Source: JAJFUI01 sp039679885 (GTDB taxonomy: Bacteria > Planctomycetota > Planctomycetia > Pirellulales > Thermoguttaceae). Taken from it: a stretch of DNA of 11,245 nucleotides. The translations under genes were made by a program, and so were the position numbers. Shown piece by piece: positions 1 to 7,261 of this stretch. Each line of letters starts with the position of its first letter. Within the stretch, counting starts at the first letter, position 1. The notes under the pieces are model-generated. The model was given only the letters and a program-made list of their open reading frames with translations, made no database searches and was not told the DNA's origin. The stretch lies in assembly GCA_039679885.1 (NCBI GenBank), contig JBDKUC010000339.1, positions 1 to 11,245 on the forward strand. The letters run 5' to 3'.

Positions 1-147
1 AGCGCGGCGACGCGGGCGCGGTACGACGTGATGTTCCGGCTGGTGCGGGCGCTCTTGGACGGGAAACCGCCCGCCGCGCCTCCGGCATCCGACAAGAAAC
101 CGCTCCATGACCTGCCGTTGAAAGAATCCGGCCCGGCCGAGTTGTAG
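1..147 (+). CDS. C-terminal tail of an unidentified protein (5' end outside window)
   Basis: Frame 1 is open from the first base to a TAG at 145-147, giving 48 residues. The visible part starts with a basic, probably helical stretch (RARYDVMFRLVRALLDG). It ends in a Pro/Ala-rich, charged and probably disordered tail (PPAAPPAS, then DKKPLHDLPLKESGPAEL). Codon third positions are strongly G/C, like the confident genes nearby. No family can be recognised from this fragment. It could still be a chance open frame, but the composition and the clean gap before the cysK leader favour a real gene end. Confidence 0.5.
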   Translation, partial: SAATRARYDVMFRLVRALLDGKPPAAPPASDKKPLHDLPLKESGPAEL

Positions 148-211
148 CCGCGTCTCCTGCGCCGGCTATTGATTTCGCCAGTCGAAATCGGACAATGATC
201 GATGAGACGAC

Positions 212-303
212 AGGAGGACAGGCATTCCAGCCTGTCGCCGTCTTTCACGACTTGACGACAAGAATCCTGTCTTGGTGTGACAGACAAGAATGTCTGTCCT
301 CCT
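212..303. repeat. Pair of opposed palindromic repeats in the cysK leader
   Basis: Two 25-base units, 212-236 and 279-303, are inverted relative to each other and match at 21 of 25 positions. Each is itself a hairpin: GACAGGC/GCCTGTC at 217-236 with a 6-base loop, and GACAGACA/TGTCTGTC at 279-298 with a 4-base loop. The outer ten bases of the two units (212-221 and 294-303) are perfectly complementary, so one large structure can compete with two small hairpins. A degenerate third unit lies between them at about 258-271 (GACAAGAATCCTGTC-like). From memory, such GACAGGC...GCCTGTC palindromes are scattered in planctomycete genomes. The second unit ends only one base before the cysK ribosome binding region. 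Confidence 0.8.
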
Positions 304-307
304 CAGG

Positions 308-313
308 AAGGAG
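308..313 (+). promoter_or_regulatory. Ribosome binding site of cysK
   Basis: AAGGAG lies 9 bases before the ATG at 323. It decides the start: an in-frame ATG at 290 sits inside the palindromic repeat and would add 11 residues (MSVLLRKEKNA) that cysteine synthases lack. The CCTCCT at 298-303 could pair with this purine run. Confidence 0.7.
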
Positions 314-322
314 AAAAACGCG

Positions 323-1279
323 ATGAGCGCTAATATTGGACATGTCTTCGACGACATCACGCAGTGCATCGGCAACACGCCGCTGGTGCGGATTCGGCGG
401 GTCAGCGAGGGGTGCGGGGCCACGGTCGTGGCGAAGATCGAGAGTTTCAACCCGCTGTGGAACGTCAAGGATCGGATCGCCGCGGCGATGATCGATGCGG
501 CCGAGCGCGAGGGGAAGATCGGCCCGAAGACGGTCATCGTCGAGCCGACGAGCGGGAACACGGGCATCGGGTTGGCGTTCGTCTGCGCCGCCCGGGGATA
601 CAAGCTGGCCGTGACGATGCCGGAGAGCATGAGCCTGGAGCGGCGGCGGTTGCTTGGCGCGTTGGGCGCGGAGATCATCCTGACGCCGGCCACCGAAGGC
701 ATGCCCGGCGCGGTGCGGAAGGCCGAGGAGCTGGTGGCAATCAACAAGGACTACTACATGCCGCAGCAGTTCACGAATCCGGCCAACCCGGAGATTCACC
801 GCCGCACAACGGCCGAGGAGATATGGCGAGACACCGGTGGGGCGGTGGACGCGGTCGTGGCGGGGGTGGGCAGCGGTGGCACGATCACCGGCGTTGCCGA
901 AGGCCTGAAGGCCCACAAGTCGTCCGTCCGCGCGATTGCCGTCGAGCCGGCGACGAGTCCCGTCATTGCCCAACGGTTGGCCGGCAAGCCGCTGACGCCT
1001 GGCCGGCACAACCTCCAGGGGATCGGCGCCGGTTTCATTCCCGGGGTCCTGAACCTGGACGTGCTCGACGAAGTGATCGGCGTCCGCGACGAGGACGCGA
1101 TGGAGACCGCGCGGCGGCTCGCCCGGGAAGAGGGCATCCTGTGCGGCATCAGCTCGGGGGCCGCGGCCTGGGCCGCGCTCGAGCTGGCTCGCCGTCCCGA
1201 GTACTCCGGCCGCCTGATCGTCGCCATCTTGCCGGACCTCGGCGAACGGTATCTGTCGACGAAGCTGTTTCCTGAATGA
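323..1279 (+). CDS. cysK: Cysteine synthase (O-acetylserine sulfhydrylase), PLP-dependent
   Basis: Catalyses O-acetyl-L-serine + sulfide -> L-cysteine + acetate, the last step of assimilatory cysteine synthesis, in the cytoplasm. The 318-residue product is the usual family length and resembles E. coli CysK along its whole length. The Schiff-base lysine is K49 in NPLWNVKDR. The substrate loop TSGNTG is at 76-81, QQFTNPANPEIH at 148-159, and the PLP-phosphate glycine loop GSGGTITG at 183-190. GIGAGFIP is at 233-240, GISSGAA with the serine that contacts the pyridine nitrogen at 275-281, and the C-terminal ILPDLGERYLSTKLF is also typical. The LWN just before VKDR differs from the more common GGS or SFS. 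There is no cysE or sulfate-assimilation neighbour. A palindromic leader lies directly upstream, and the gene converges on its downstream neighbour with only 7 bases between stops. CysM-like or cystathionine beta-synthase-like use is less likely given the CysK-type C-terminus. Confidence 0.96.
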   Translation: MSANIGHVFDDITQCIGNTPLVRIRRVSEGCGATVVAKIESFNPLWNVKDRIAAAMIDAAEREGKIGPKTVIVEPTSGNTGIGLAFVCAARGYKLAVTMPESMSLERRRLLGALGAEIILTPATEGMPGAVRKAEELVAINKDYYMPQQFTNPANPEIHRRTTAEEIWRDTGGAVDAVVAGVGSGGTITGVAEGLKAHKSSVRAIAVEPATSPVIAQRLAGKPLTPGRHNLQGIGAGFIPGVLNLDVLDEVIGVRDEDAMETARRLAREEGILCGISSGAAAWAALELARRPEYSGRLIVAILPDLGERYLSTKLFPE

Positions 1280-1286
1280 ACCGCCG

Positions 1287-3689
1287 CTACAGACTTCGCT
1301 CATAGATGCGATAGGTCTTGTATCGTCGAGCGCCGACGGCCTCGATCGCGCGGTTGACCAGGCGGTTGTCTTCAAACGTCCAACCTAACTCGGCGGCCGT
1401 GTAGCCCAGCACGTTCTTGCCGTAATCGAGCGTTCGCAGGATCAACATTTCGGCGATGCCGCGGCGCCGATAGCCGTCCAGCACGCTGAGGACAATCAGC
1501 CGCGCCGTCTTGATGCGGCGCTTTTGCCGGCCGAACCGCAACACCCGCCACTTCGGCAGGCCGAACCGCGTTAGCCGGCCGTCGAATGGGCGGATCGCTT
1601 CGTTGATGTCGGGCAGCGTGATGCTCAGTCCGACCGTTTTCCCGTCGACTTCGGCGAGCAGCACCTGCTCGGCGATGGCCAGCTTCCGCAACTCGGTGGC
1701 AAGGGCCTCGAACTCGGCCTCGGTCAGCTTTGGATACATCCACTGATCGGCCATCGTGGCGTTGTAGACCTGCCGGCAGCGTTCCACTTCGGCGTCGAAA
1801 TCGTTCAGGTTGAAGGATCGGATGACGATGCGGCCGCGCCGAGCCAGACGATCCGCCCGGGCCTGCCACCGCCCGGCCAGATCGCGAGAGTCTTCGAACC
1901 ACCAGGCGTCAAGATCCTTCGCCTTCCGCAGTCCCCACGACTCGAGGAGCCGACTGTAGTACGGCCGGTTGTGGTTCATCATGATTCGCGGCGGCGTGTC
2001 GAAGCCCTCGATCAGCAGGCCGCAGGGATAGTTCAGCGAGTAGTCGATTGGACCGAGGACGGTTGTGCGGCCGCGGGCTCGCAGCCAGCCGGCCGCGGCG
2101 TCCAACAGCCCTTGGGCTGCCGCCTCGTCATTGACGCACTCGAACATGCCGAAGCAGCCGACGTTGGCTCCCGCTTGCTTGTTGTACAGCCCGTCGTCGC
2201 TCACCAGGATGCGGCCGACCGGCTCCTGTCCTCGCAAGGCCAGGAACTTCGTCGCCTCGCCGTGCTTGTAGAACGGATGCTTGCGTGGATCGAGAAACGC
2301 TTTGACCTCTCGCAGCAACGGCGGAACCCAGTGCGGGTCTTCGGCGTAGATCCGCCACGGCAGCCGGACGAATCGGTCGAGATCGCCGCGGGTCGAGACT
2401 TCGCAAATTGAAAGGGGAGAGGGGAGAGGGGAGAGGGGAGAGGAAATCCCCGGCGTCTCTGACTTGTGACTGCTTCTCTCTGACCTCTGAGACCTCTGAC
2501 CGCTGACCTCCGCCGCCTGACCTCCGCCCTCTGACGTCGCCTCTGTCCCCTCACCCCTCTCCGCCGGCTCCTCGAGATCATAGACCCGGTAGGTCTTGGT
2601 GATCTTCGCGCCGCCCTTCTTCAGCGCTCCGTAGGAGAGGCGGTTCGATTCGAGCACCCAGGAGAACTCGGCCTCTTCGATGCCCCATTCGATGGCCTTG
2701 GGAACCAAACCGGTCAACAGCACGAGGCCGAGCCCCAGCCGCTGATACTCGGGCAGCACGTTGGTGCTGATGACGCGGATGCGCTTGATGGCCTGCTTGT
2801 TTCGCAGCAAATGGAGAAATCCAAAAGGGAACAGCCGGCCGTCGATCTCCTTGATGCGGGGGTTGTAGTCGGGCAGGCCGAAGCAGGCGCCGGCCACCCG
2901 CCCGTCGATCTCGACCGCGACGGCCAACTCGGGGACGATGACGTGCCGCATGCCGCCGGCCATCGCGCGGATTTCGTCGGCCGACATCGGCACGAAACCC
3001 CACGTGTTCACCAACGAGCGGTTGTAGATCGACAGGAACATCTCGACGTCTTCGCGGAACCGCGTCGTGTCCAACGGGCGCACTTTGACGTTGTACCGCT
3101 CCATGATTTGCTCGGCGATCGGGTTCAGCTTGGCCGCGATGGCCGGCAGCATCGAGATATGGCCCGTGAAGGCGTACATATCTTGGACCTTGCGGAACCC
3201 GTAGTTCTCGATCAGCCGCGCGTAGTATGGCGGGTTGTAGGTCATCATGAAGACCGGCGGCGAATCGAATCCGTCGATCAGCAGCCCGACCTCATGGTTG
3301 AGCGAGGGGTTGGTCGGACCGCGGAGCTTGTGGATGTCCTGGTCGGCGAACCATTGGCGCACGGCATCGAACAGCCCATTGGCCGCTTCCTGATCGTCCC
3401 TGCACTGGAAGAAGCCGAAGAAGCCGCGGCGGTCGTTGTACTGAGCGATGTGCCCCTGGTTCAGAATGGCGGCGATCCGGCCGCACACCTCGCCGTTGCG
3501 CTTCGCCAGGAAGGTCTGGATCGAGTTCCGGGCGTAGAAGGGATTCGGCCGATAGTTGACCATCTCCTTCTGATCGTACCGGAGGGGGGGGATCCAGTTC
3601 GGATCGCCTCGGTAGAGGGTCCAGGGGAACTCCAGAAACTGCTTTTTCTGCCGGGCAGTGGTGACGCGCTCGATCGTGAGGTTGGACAT
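1287..3689 (-). CDS. Tandem two-unit YghO/ceramide-synthase-like GNAT acyltransferase
   Basis: The 800-residue protein contains two homologous units, about residues 1-371 and 430-800. Both start with an FPW/LPW...LY/IYxxDPxWxPPL block (WTLYRGDPNWIPPL and WRIYAEDPHWVPPL). Both continue with NPFY/HPFY, GRI, FFGFFQC/CFGMFEC, GP...N, GFDSPP/GFDTPP, and end with KTYRVY/KTYRIY. The acetyl-CoA-binding GNAT motif is QRLGLG at 316-321 and RRRGIA at 741-746. This block order recalls the YghO family, which also includes the Caulobacter bacterial ceramide synthase, so an acyl- or acetyltransferase role is inferred; the substrate is unknown. No signal peptide or membrane span is evident. The linker (about 372-429) is Ser/Glu/Gly/Pro-rich and encoded by repetitive DNA. 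No usable in-frame start lies directly before unit 2. The ATG at 3689 has no clear Shine-Dalgarno. Confidence 0.85.
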   Translation of the reverse strand: MSNLTIERVTTARQKKQFLEFPWTLYRGDPNWIPPLRYDQKEMVNYRPNPFYARNSIQTFLAKRNGEVCGRIAAILNQGHIAQYNDRRGFFGFFQCRDDQEAANGLFDAVRQWFADQDIHKLRGPTNPSLNHEVGLLIDGFDSPPVFMMTYNPPYYARLIENYGFRKVQDMYAFTGHISMLPAIAAKLNPIAEQIMERYNVKVRPLDTTRFREDVEMFLSIYNRSLVNTWGFVPMSADEIRAMAGGMRHVIVPELAVAVEIDGRVAGACFGLPDYNPRIKEIDGRLFPFGFLHLLRNKQAIKRIRVISTNVLPEYQRLGLGLVLLTGLVPKAIEWGIEEAEFSWVLESNRLSYGALKKGGAKITKTYRVYDLEEPAERGEGTEATSEGGGQAAEVSGQRSQRSERSSHKSETPGISSPLSPLPSPLSICEVSTRGDLDRFVRLPWRIYAEDPHWVPPLLREVKAFLDPRKHPFYKHGEATKFLALRGQEPVGRILVSDDGLYNKQAGANVGCFGMFECVNDEAAAQGLLDAAAGWLRARGRTTVLGPIDYSLNYPCGLLIEGFDTPPRIMMNHNRPYYSRLLESWGLRKAKDLDAWWFEDSRDLAGRWQARADRLARRGRIVIRSFNLNDFDAEVERCRQVYNATMADQWMYPKLTEAEFEALATELRKLAIAEQVLLAEVDGKTVGLSITLPDINEAIRPFDGRLTRFGLPKWRVLRFGRQKRRIKTARLIVLSVLDGYRRRGIAEMLILRTLDYGKNVLGYTAAELGWTFEDNRLVNRAIEAVGARRYKTYRIYERSL
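2414..2441. repeat. Four perfect copies of the 7-base unit GGGGAGA within a coding region
   Basis: Four head-to-tail GGGGAGA units encode the Ser/Pro/Leu-rich end of the inter-domain linker (SSPLSPLPSPLS) of the two-unit acyltransferase. Because seven is not a multiple of three, gain or loss of one unit shifts the reading frame ahead of the second unit. Confidence 0.9.
2456..2547. repeat. Degenerate TCTGAC / GACCTC repeat stretch within the linker
   Basis: TCTGAC occurs at about 2458, 2479, 2495 and 2530, and GACCTC at about 2482, 2491, 2505 and 2519, with irregular spacing of roughly 7-16 bases. The stretch encodes the low-complexity SER/GQ-rich part of the linker and looks like spacer DNA, not conserved coding sequence. 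It lies directly next to the GGGGAGA array. Confidence 0.65.
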
Positions 3690-3813
3690 GAGGGAAAATC
3701 TTACCGGTTGGGGGGAGGCGTGGCAAGCCGCGAATCGGCTGGACGCGCCTCACATCCCGATGCGCGCTTGACGCCGGGCGGGGCCTGTCGATTGTCGCTA
3801 GGAGCCATAGGTC

Positions 3814-4119
3814 ATGTCGGGACTGAAAATGAAAGCCGTGCATCCCGGCGAAGTACTCCACGAGGAGTTTCTGACGCCGTTGGGCCTGAGTCAGCACCGG
3901 CTGGCGCTCGATATCGGGGTCGATTCTCGACGCATCAACGAGATCGTCGCCGGCCGACGGAGCGTCACGGCCAATACGGCCCTGCGTCTGGCCCGCTACT
4001 TCAACACGTCCGCCGAGTTTTGGCTGGGACTCCAGTCGCAATACGACTTGGACGTCGAGGAGGACGAATTGGGCGACCGAATCGCGAAAGAAGTTCGAGC
4101 CTACGCCAAGACGCATTGA
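3814..4119 (+). CDS. higA: HigA-family antitoxin / helix-turn-helix regulator
   Basis: The 101-residue product is a typical HigA/VapI-type XRE helix-turn-helix protein. It carries the family opening VHPGEVLHEEFLTPLGLSQ (about 9-27), a DNA-binding segment LALDIGVDSRRINEIVAGRR (about 30-49), and the family signature NTSAEFWLGLQSQYDL (about 69-84). In characterised systems HigA neutralises the mRNA-cleaving toxin HigB and represses its own operon. The ATG is preceded by TAGGAG at 3799-3804, 9 bases away. The toxin gene normally lies immediately upstream, but here only 124 bases separate this start from the divergent acyltransferase start, and no RelE/HigB-like frame is seen on either side. It therefore appears to be an orphan antitoxin, perhaps retained as a regulator. 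The next gene downstream is convergent. Confidence 0.88.
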   Translation: MSGLKMKAVHPGEVLHEEFLTPLGLSQHRLALDIGVDSRRINEIVAGRRSVTANTALRLARYFNTSAEFWLGLQSQYDLDVEEDELGDRIAKEVRAYAKTH

Positions 4120-4195
4120 GTGCCCGGCTTCTCGATTGGCAGGCGATCACTCGCAGCAACTTCTCTGCTCACCACAATTACGCTGGCTTCGCCGC

Positions 4196-4924
4196 TTACT
4201 CGGCCAGCGACTTGACGGCGGCCTTGATTGTCCCGTGCTTGTCAATCAAATCGAACCAGGGACATTCTAGCCCGGGACGGGCACGCCGCAAGGCCAGAAA
4301 GTCTTCGTCCGGAAAGAACGCGGCGACCTCAAGGTACCGCAAGTCTTTCGCCATGTGGAGAGGCCGCAGGCCATCGGTTTTCGGGTGGCAGTTGGTGAAG
4401 AACAAGGCGTTGACATAGGGCAGATGCGAAACCGGCTCGAACGAGTCAACGCGTTGAGTCGCCCACGTACTACCTTCGCATCCGAAGGCTCTGAGACTGC
4501 GCAGGGATCCGACCGGCGACAGGTCTCTCACAAGCTTAAGATGCTGGAACCGTAACGATTCTAGTAGCGGCAGGCCAGTCACCCATTCCAGCGAAGGTAT
4601 CCTCGTGCCGTGTTCGATGATCAGGTGCCGAAGAGAGCGGCAGCGGGCAAGGCACTCTAGGTTGTCCGCCGTGGTCTGACAGATGTAGAGAGTTTCGATT
4701 CGCGAAAGCTCAGCAATTTCCTCCAGGCACTCTTGGTTCACGCAGAACGCAACAAGTTGCCGCAGAGCCTTGAGCCGCGATATGCCACGATGGGAATTCT
4801 TTTCGCGTCGAAACCGCAATGATACGGCGCTGTCGGGGATTCCCTCGACCGTATTGGTGTGAGCGGGCAGGTTTGCCCAATCGACGTCGACTTCGTATTG
4901 CAACCGGCGGTCCGACCCGGACAC
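4196..4924 (-). CDS. Leucine-rich-repeat protein of unknown role, coupled to ftsH
   Basis: The 242-residue protein has no signal peptide or membrane span, so it is probably cytoplasmic. About six degenerate leucine-rich repeats of 22-27 residues run from about residue 50 to 215. Examples are LSRIETLYICQ, CRSLRHLIIEHG, LPLLESLRFQHL, LRSLRAFGCEG, LPYVNALFFTNC and KDLRYLEVAAFF. Such solenoids usually bind proteins; the partner is unknown. The start is GTG at 4924, only 4 bases after the ftsH stop codon, with GGAGGGAGG at 4933-4941 as ribosome binding site. No ATG is available near the N-terminus. The arrangement predicts co-transcription and translational coupling with ftsH. Base composition is lower in GC than ftsH, which hints at a later arrival. 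Unlike internalins it lacks export or surface-anchoring signals. Confidence 0.82.
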   Translation of the reverse strand: MSGSDRRLQYEVDVDWANLPAHTNTVEGIPDSAVSLRFRREKNSHRGISRLKALRQLVAFCVNQECLEEIAELSRIETLYICQTTADNLECLARCRSLRHLIIEHGTRIPSLEWVTGLPLLESLRFQHLKLVRDLSPVGSLRSLRAFGCEGSTWATQRVDSFEPVSHLPYVNALFFTNCHPKTDGLRPLHMAKDLRYLEVAAFFPDEDFLALRRARPGLECPWFDLIDKHGTIKAAVKSLAE

Positions 4925-4928
4925 TCGG

Positions 4929-6998
4929 CTACCCTCCCTCCGCCGGCGTTGCTTCCGGCGGAACCGCCGCCCGCGGCTCGGTTGGGCGGCGGGTGGCGGC
5001 TTCGGCGGTGCCGGGGACGAGCATCGCGCTGGGCGAGTTCGCTTCGACGACCTGTTTGAGTTCCTTCGTCTCGATCGTCTCTTTCTCGATCAGCCGCTCA
5101 GCCAACGCGACCAGCGCCTTGCGGCGGGTGTCTAGAATGTGACGCACCTTTTCGAGCGATTCCTCGATGATCCGTTTGATCTCCTGGTCGATCTCCCGCG
5201 CGGTTTCTTCGCTGTAGCCGCGGCTCTGGAAGTCCTCGACGCCAGGCAGATAGGGGGAGCGATTCCTCTCGCGGAAGTTCACCTTGCCGAGCCGGCTCAT
5301 GCCGAACTCGGTGACCATGCTTCGGGCGATCTCGGTCGCACGTTCGAGGTCGTTTTGAGCGCCCGTGGCCACGTCGTTGAAGATCATCTCTTCGGCGACG
5401 GTGCCCGCCAGAAGCGACTGAATGCGGGCTTCCAACTCCGATTGGGTCGTCGTGTAGCGATCGCCGTCGGGCCGATACATCGTGTAGCCCAGCGCGGTTG
5501 GCCCGCGAGGAATGATCGAGACCTTGTGGACGGGATCGGCGTTCGGCAGGCTGAAGGCGACCAGGGCGTGACCGCTTTCATGATAGGCCGTGCGCTGCTT
5601 CTCGTCGGGGTGCATCACCCGCTGCCGCTTCTCGAGGCCGGCGATCACCCGCTCGACGCCTTCGTTGAACTCCAGTCCGGTGACGGCCGGTTTTCCCGCC
5701 CGGGCCGCAAGCAGCGCGGCTTCATTGACCAGATTGGCCAAGTCGGCTCCGACGAAGCCCGGCGTGATGCGGGCGATTTCCTTGAGATCGACCGTCGGGT
5801 CGAGCTTAACCTTGGCGATGTGGACCTTGAGGATTTGCTCACGGCCTTTCACGTCGGGGCGATCGACCGACACGTGGCGGTCGAAACGGCCTGGACGCAG
5901 CAGGGCCGGATCGAGCGTTTCGGGCCGGTTGGTGGCCGCCATCACGATCACGCCGCTAGTGTTGCTGAATCCGTCCATCTCGACGAGCAGGGCATTCAGG
6001 GTCTGCTCGCGCTCGTCATGGCCGCCGACGACGCTGGTGCCGCGAGTCTTGCCGAGGGCATCCAGCTCGTCGATGAAAACGATGCACGGCGCCTTGGCCT
6101 GGGCCTGCTGGAACATGTCGCGGACGCGGGCGGCCCCGACGCCGACGAACATCTCGACGAAGTCGGACCCCGAGAGGCTGAAGAATGGAACGCCCGCCTC
6201 GCCGGCGATGGCCTTGGCCAAGAGCGTCTTGCCGGTGCCTGGGGGGCCGACCAGCAGCACGCCCTTCGGAATCCGCCCGCCAAGGACCTGGTATTTCTCC
6301 GGCGAGCGGAGGAAATCGACCACTTCGCGGAGCTCGTCGACGGCCTCGTCGATGCCGGCCACGTCGGCGAACGTGACGCCGAGGTCTTCCTGGGCGTAGA
6401 GCTTGCCACGGCTGCGGCCGAAGGCCATCGCCGAGCCCGCGCCGCCGAGCCGCCGCATCATGAAGAAGAAGATGCCCATAATCAGCAGCATCAGCACGAA
6501 CATTGGCATCAGACTCTGCCAACCGTTCGGCGGCTGCTCGCCAGAAGCGTTGAATCCGTTCTTCTTCAGCAGGTCGAAGAGATTGTTCTGGTCGTTCTCG
6601 AAGCCCCGACGCACCGCATGAAAAGCGACGTCTTTTTCGGGCTTTTCCGGCTTCCCCTTCTCGGTCTCGGGCTGGAGCACCTGACGGGTCACGGTGCCGG
6701 TGACTTCGTTCGGTCCGACCTTGAGGTTCGCCAAGTCTGAGTAGCGGACGACTTGCTCCTTGCCTGGCTGCCCGGTGCGAATTTCGACCGAAGCGTCGGG
6801 GTTCCTCGATGGCGCCCCCTTCTCGATCAGCCGGACGAGGTCCATGTAGCCGAGTTCGACGCGGCCGCTGTCGCCGAGCACGCTGATCAGGATCAGCGCG
6901 ACGAGGCCCAGGGCGAAAAGATACCAAGCTACATTCCCGCCCAATAGCGGGGGCCGCTCCGGCGTCGGCCGGTTCGGTTGACGGGGCTCATCACTCAT
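4929..6998 (-). CDS. ftsH: ATP-dependent zinc metalloprotease FtsH
   Basis: Membrane-anchored AAA+ protease that extracts and degrades damaged membrane proteins and selected cytoplasmic regulators as a hexamer. The 689-residue chain has a proline-rich N-terminus, TM1 at about 22-42, an exported segment at 43-162 with a charged KGKPEKPEK patch, and TM2 at about 163-181. The AAA module follows: Walker A GPPGTGKT 251-258, Walker B FIDELD 308-313, and second region of homology TNRPETLDPALLRPGRFDR 356-374. The protease domain has HESGH at 473-477 (zinc ligands and catalytic Glu) and the third zinc ligand D550 in QNDLERAT. All catalytic residues are present. The tail is Pro/Ala/Glu-rich. The ATG at 6998 has AGGAAG 6 bases upstream. 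The frame stays open to 7115, but those 39 extra codons cross the likely promoter and are not FtsH-like. The LRR gene follows directly. Confidence 0.97.
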   Translation of the reverse strand: MSDEPRQPNRPTPERPPLLGGNVAWYLFALGLVALILISVLGDSGRVELGYMDLVRLIEKGAPSRNPDASVEIRTGQPGKEQVVRYSDLANLKVGPNEVTGTVTRQVLQPETEKGKPEKPEKDVAFHAVRRGFENDQNNLFDLLKKNGFNASGEQPPNGWQSLMPMFVLMLLIMGIFFFMMRRLGGAGSAMAFGRSRGKLYAQEDLGVTFADVAGIDEAVDELREVVDFLRSPEKYQVLGGRIPKGVLLVGPPGTGKTLLAKAIAGEAGVPFFSLSGSDFVEMFVGVGAARVRDMFQQAQAKAPCIVFIDELDALGKTRGTSVVGGHDEREQTLNALLVEMDGFSNTSGVIVMAATNRPETLDPALLRPGRFDRHVSVDRPDVKGREQILKVHIAKVKLDPTVDLKEIARITPGFVGADLANLVNEAALLAARAGKPAVTGLEFNEGVERVIAGLEKRQRVMHPDEKQRTAYHESGHALVAFSLPNADPVHKVSIIPRGPTALGYTMYRPDGDRYTTTQSELEARIQSLLAGTVAEEMIFNDVATGAQNDLERATEIARSMVTEFGMSRLGKVNFRERNRSPYLPGVEDFQSRGYSEETAREIDQEIKRIIEESLEKVRHILDTRRKALVALAERLIEKETIETKELKQVVEANSPSAMLVPGTAEAATRRPTEPRAAVPPEATPAEGG
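4933..4941 (-). promoter_or_regulatory. Ribosome binding site of the LRR gene inside the ftsH 3' end
   Basis: On the - strand this reads GGAGGGAGG, ending 8 bases before the GTG at 4924. It lies within the last codons of ftsH and supports both the unusual GTG start and coupled translation. Confidence 0.65.
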
Positions 6999-7031
6999 CG
7001 ACGACTTCCTTTTCTTTTTCCCACAACCTGT

Positions 7032-7040
7032 ATTGTACCA
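7032..7040 (-). promoter_or_regulatory. Possible extended -10 promoter for ftsH
   Basis: On the - strand the sequence reads TGGTACAAT, that is TGn followed by TACAAT, one mismatch from the TATAAT consensus. It ends about 34 bases before the ftsH ATG, which would give a leader of roughly 25 bases containing the Shine-Dalgarno. No good TTGACA-type -35 box is found at 16-18 bases, as is common for extended -10 promoters. Confidence 0.35.
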
Positions 7041-7122
7041 CGCTGAAGCGATCGTAGGAGGGACAGCGGAAACCCGGCGTTTTGTACTCATGATGCTGCG
7101 CGTGACACCGGGCAATCAGGGC

Positions 7123-7261
7123 GGCACGCTCTGAGCCCACGGCGAAGCGGCTGGGTGGCACGCTCTGAGCCCAAGGCGAAAGCGGCGGGGTGGCACGCTC
7201 TGAGCCCAAGGCGAAGGGCGTGGCAATGCGCGAGCCCTTTGTGCCTCAGGGCGTGCCACCC
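7123..7261. repeat. Cluster of three direct and one inverted copies of a ~25-base repeat
   Basis: The core GGCACGCTCTGAGCCC plus AAGGCGAAG occurs at 7123-7147, 7157-7181 and 7192-7216, with periods of 34 and 35 bases. Copy 1 differs from the others by one base (CACGG instead of CAAGG). A diverged copy in inverted orientation lies at about 7235-7261 (reverse complement GGGTGGCACGCCCTGAG...). The last direct and the inverted copy can fold on each other through GGGTGGCACGC/GCGTGCCACCC. From memory, similar units are dispersed in planctomycete intergenic DNA; function is unknown. Confidence 0.85.

Noticed and set aside
252..280. TTGACG as a -35 box for cysK
   Set aside because: The hexamer 17 bases downstream is GTGTGA, which does not resemble a -10 box, and the whole stretch is part of the repeat pair.
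245..1375. - strand open frame (376 codons) antisense to cysK
   Set aside because: cysK is unmistakable on the + strand; the antisense translation is Arg/Ala/His-rich without domains.
3769..3801. Tiny frame ending PVDCR before higA, reminiscent of the VDYH end of HigB toxins
   Set aside because: Only nine codons lie between stops, far too short to claim a toxin remnant.
4120..4195. Terminator between convergent higA and the LRR gene
   Set aside because: Only a 4-base GCAG/CTGC pairing without a T-tract could be found.
2811..4418. Long + strand open frame (535 codons) across the acyltransferase and higA
   Set aside because: It runs antisense through the well-supported acyltransferase and out of frame through higA; composition is that of a shadow frame.
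5139..6740. Long + strand open frame (533 codons) across ftsH
   Set aside because: It is antisense to a full-length FtsH with all catalytic motifs. High GC at third positions removes stops from the opposite strand, and its translation is low-complexity and matches no family.
6999..7115. 39-codon N-terminal extension of FtsH
   Set aside because: The added residues are unlike FtsH N-termini, cross the likely -10 element, and the internal ATG at 6998 has a proper ribosome binding site.
7123..7261. CRISPR-like array
   Set aside because: Spacers are about 10 bases and similar to each other, one copy is inverted, and there are no cas genes.
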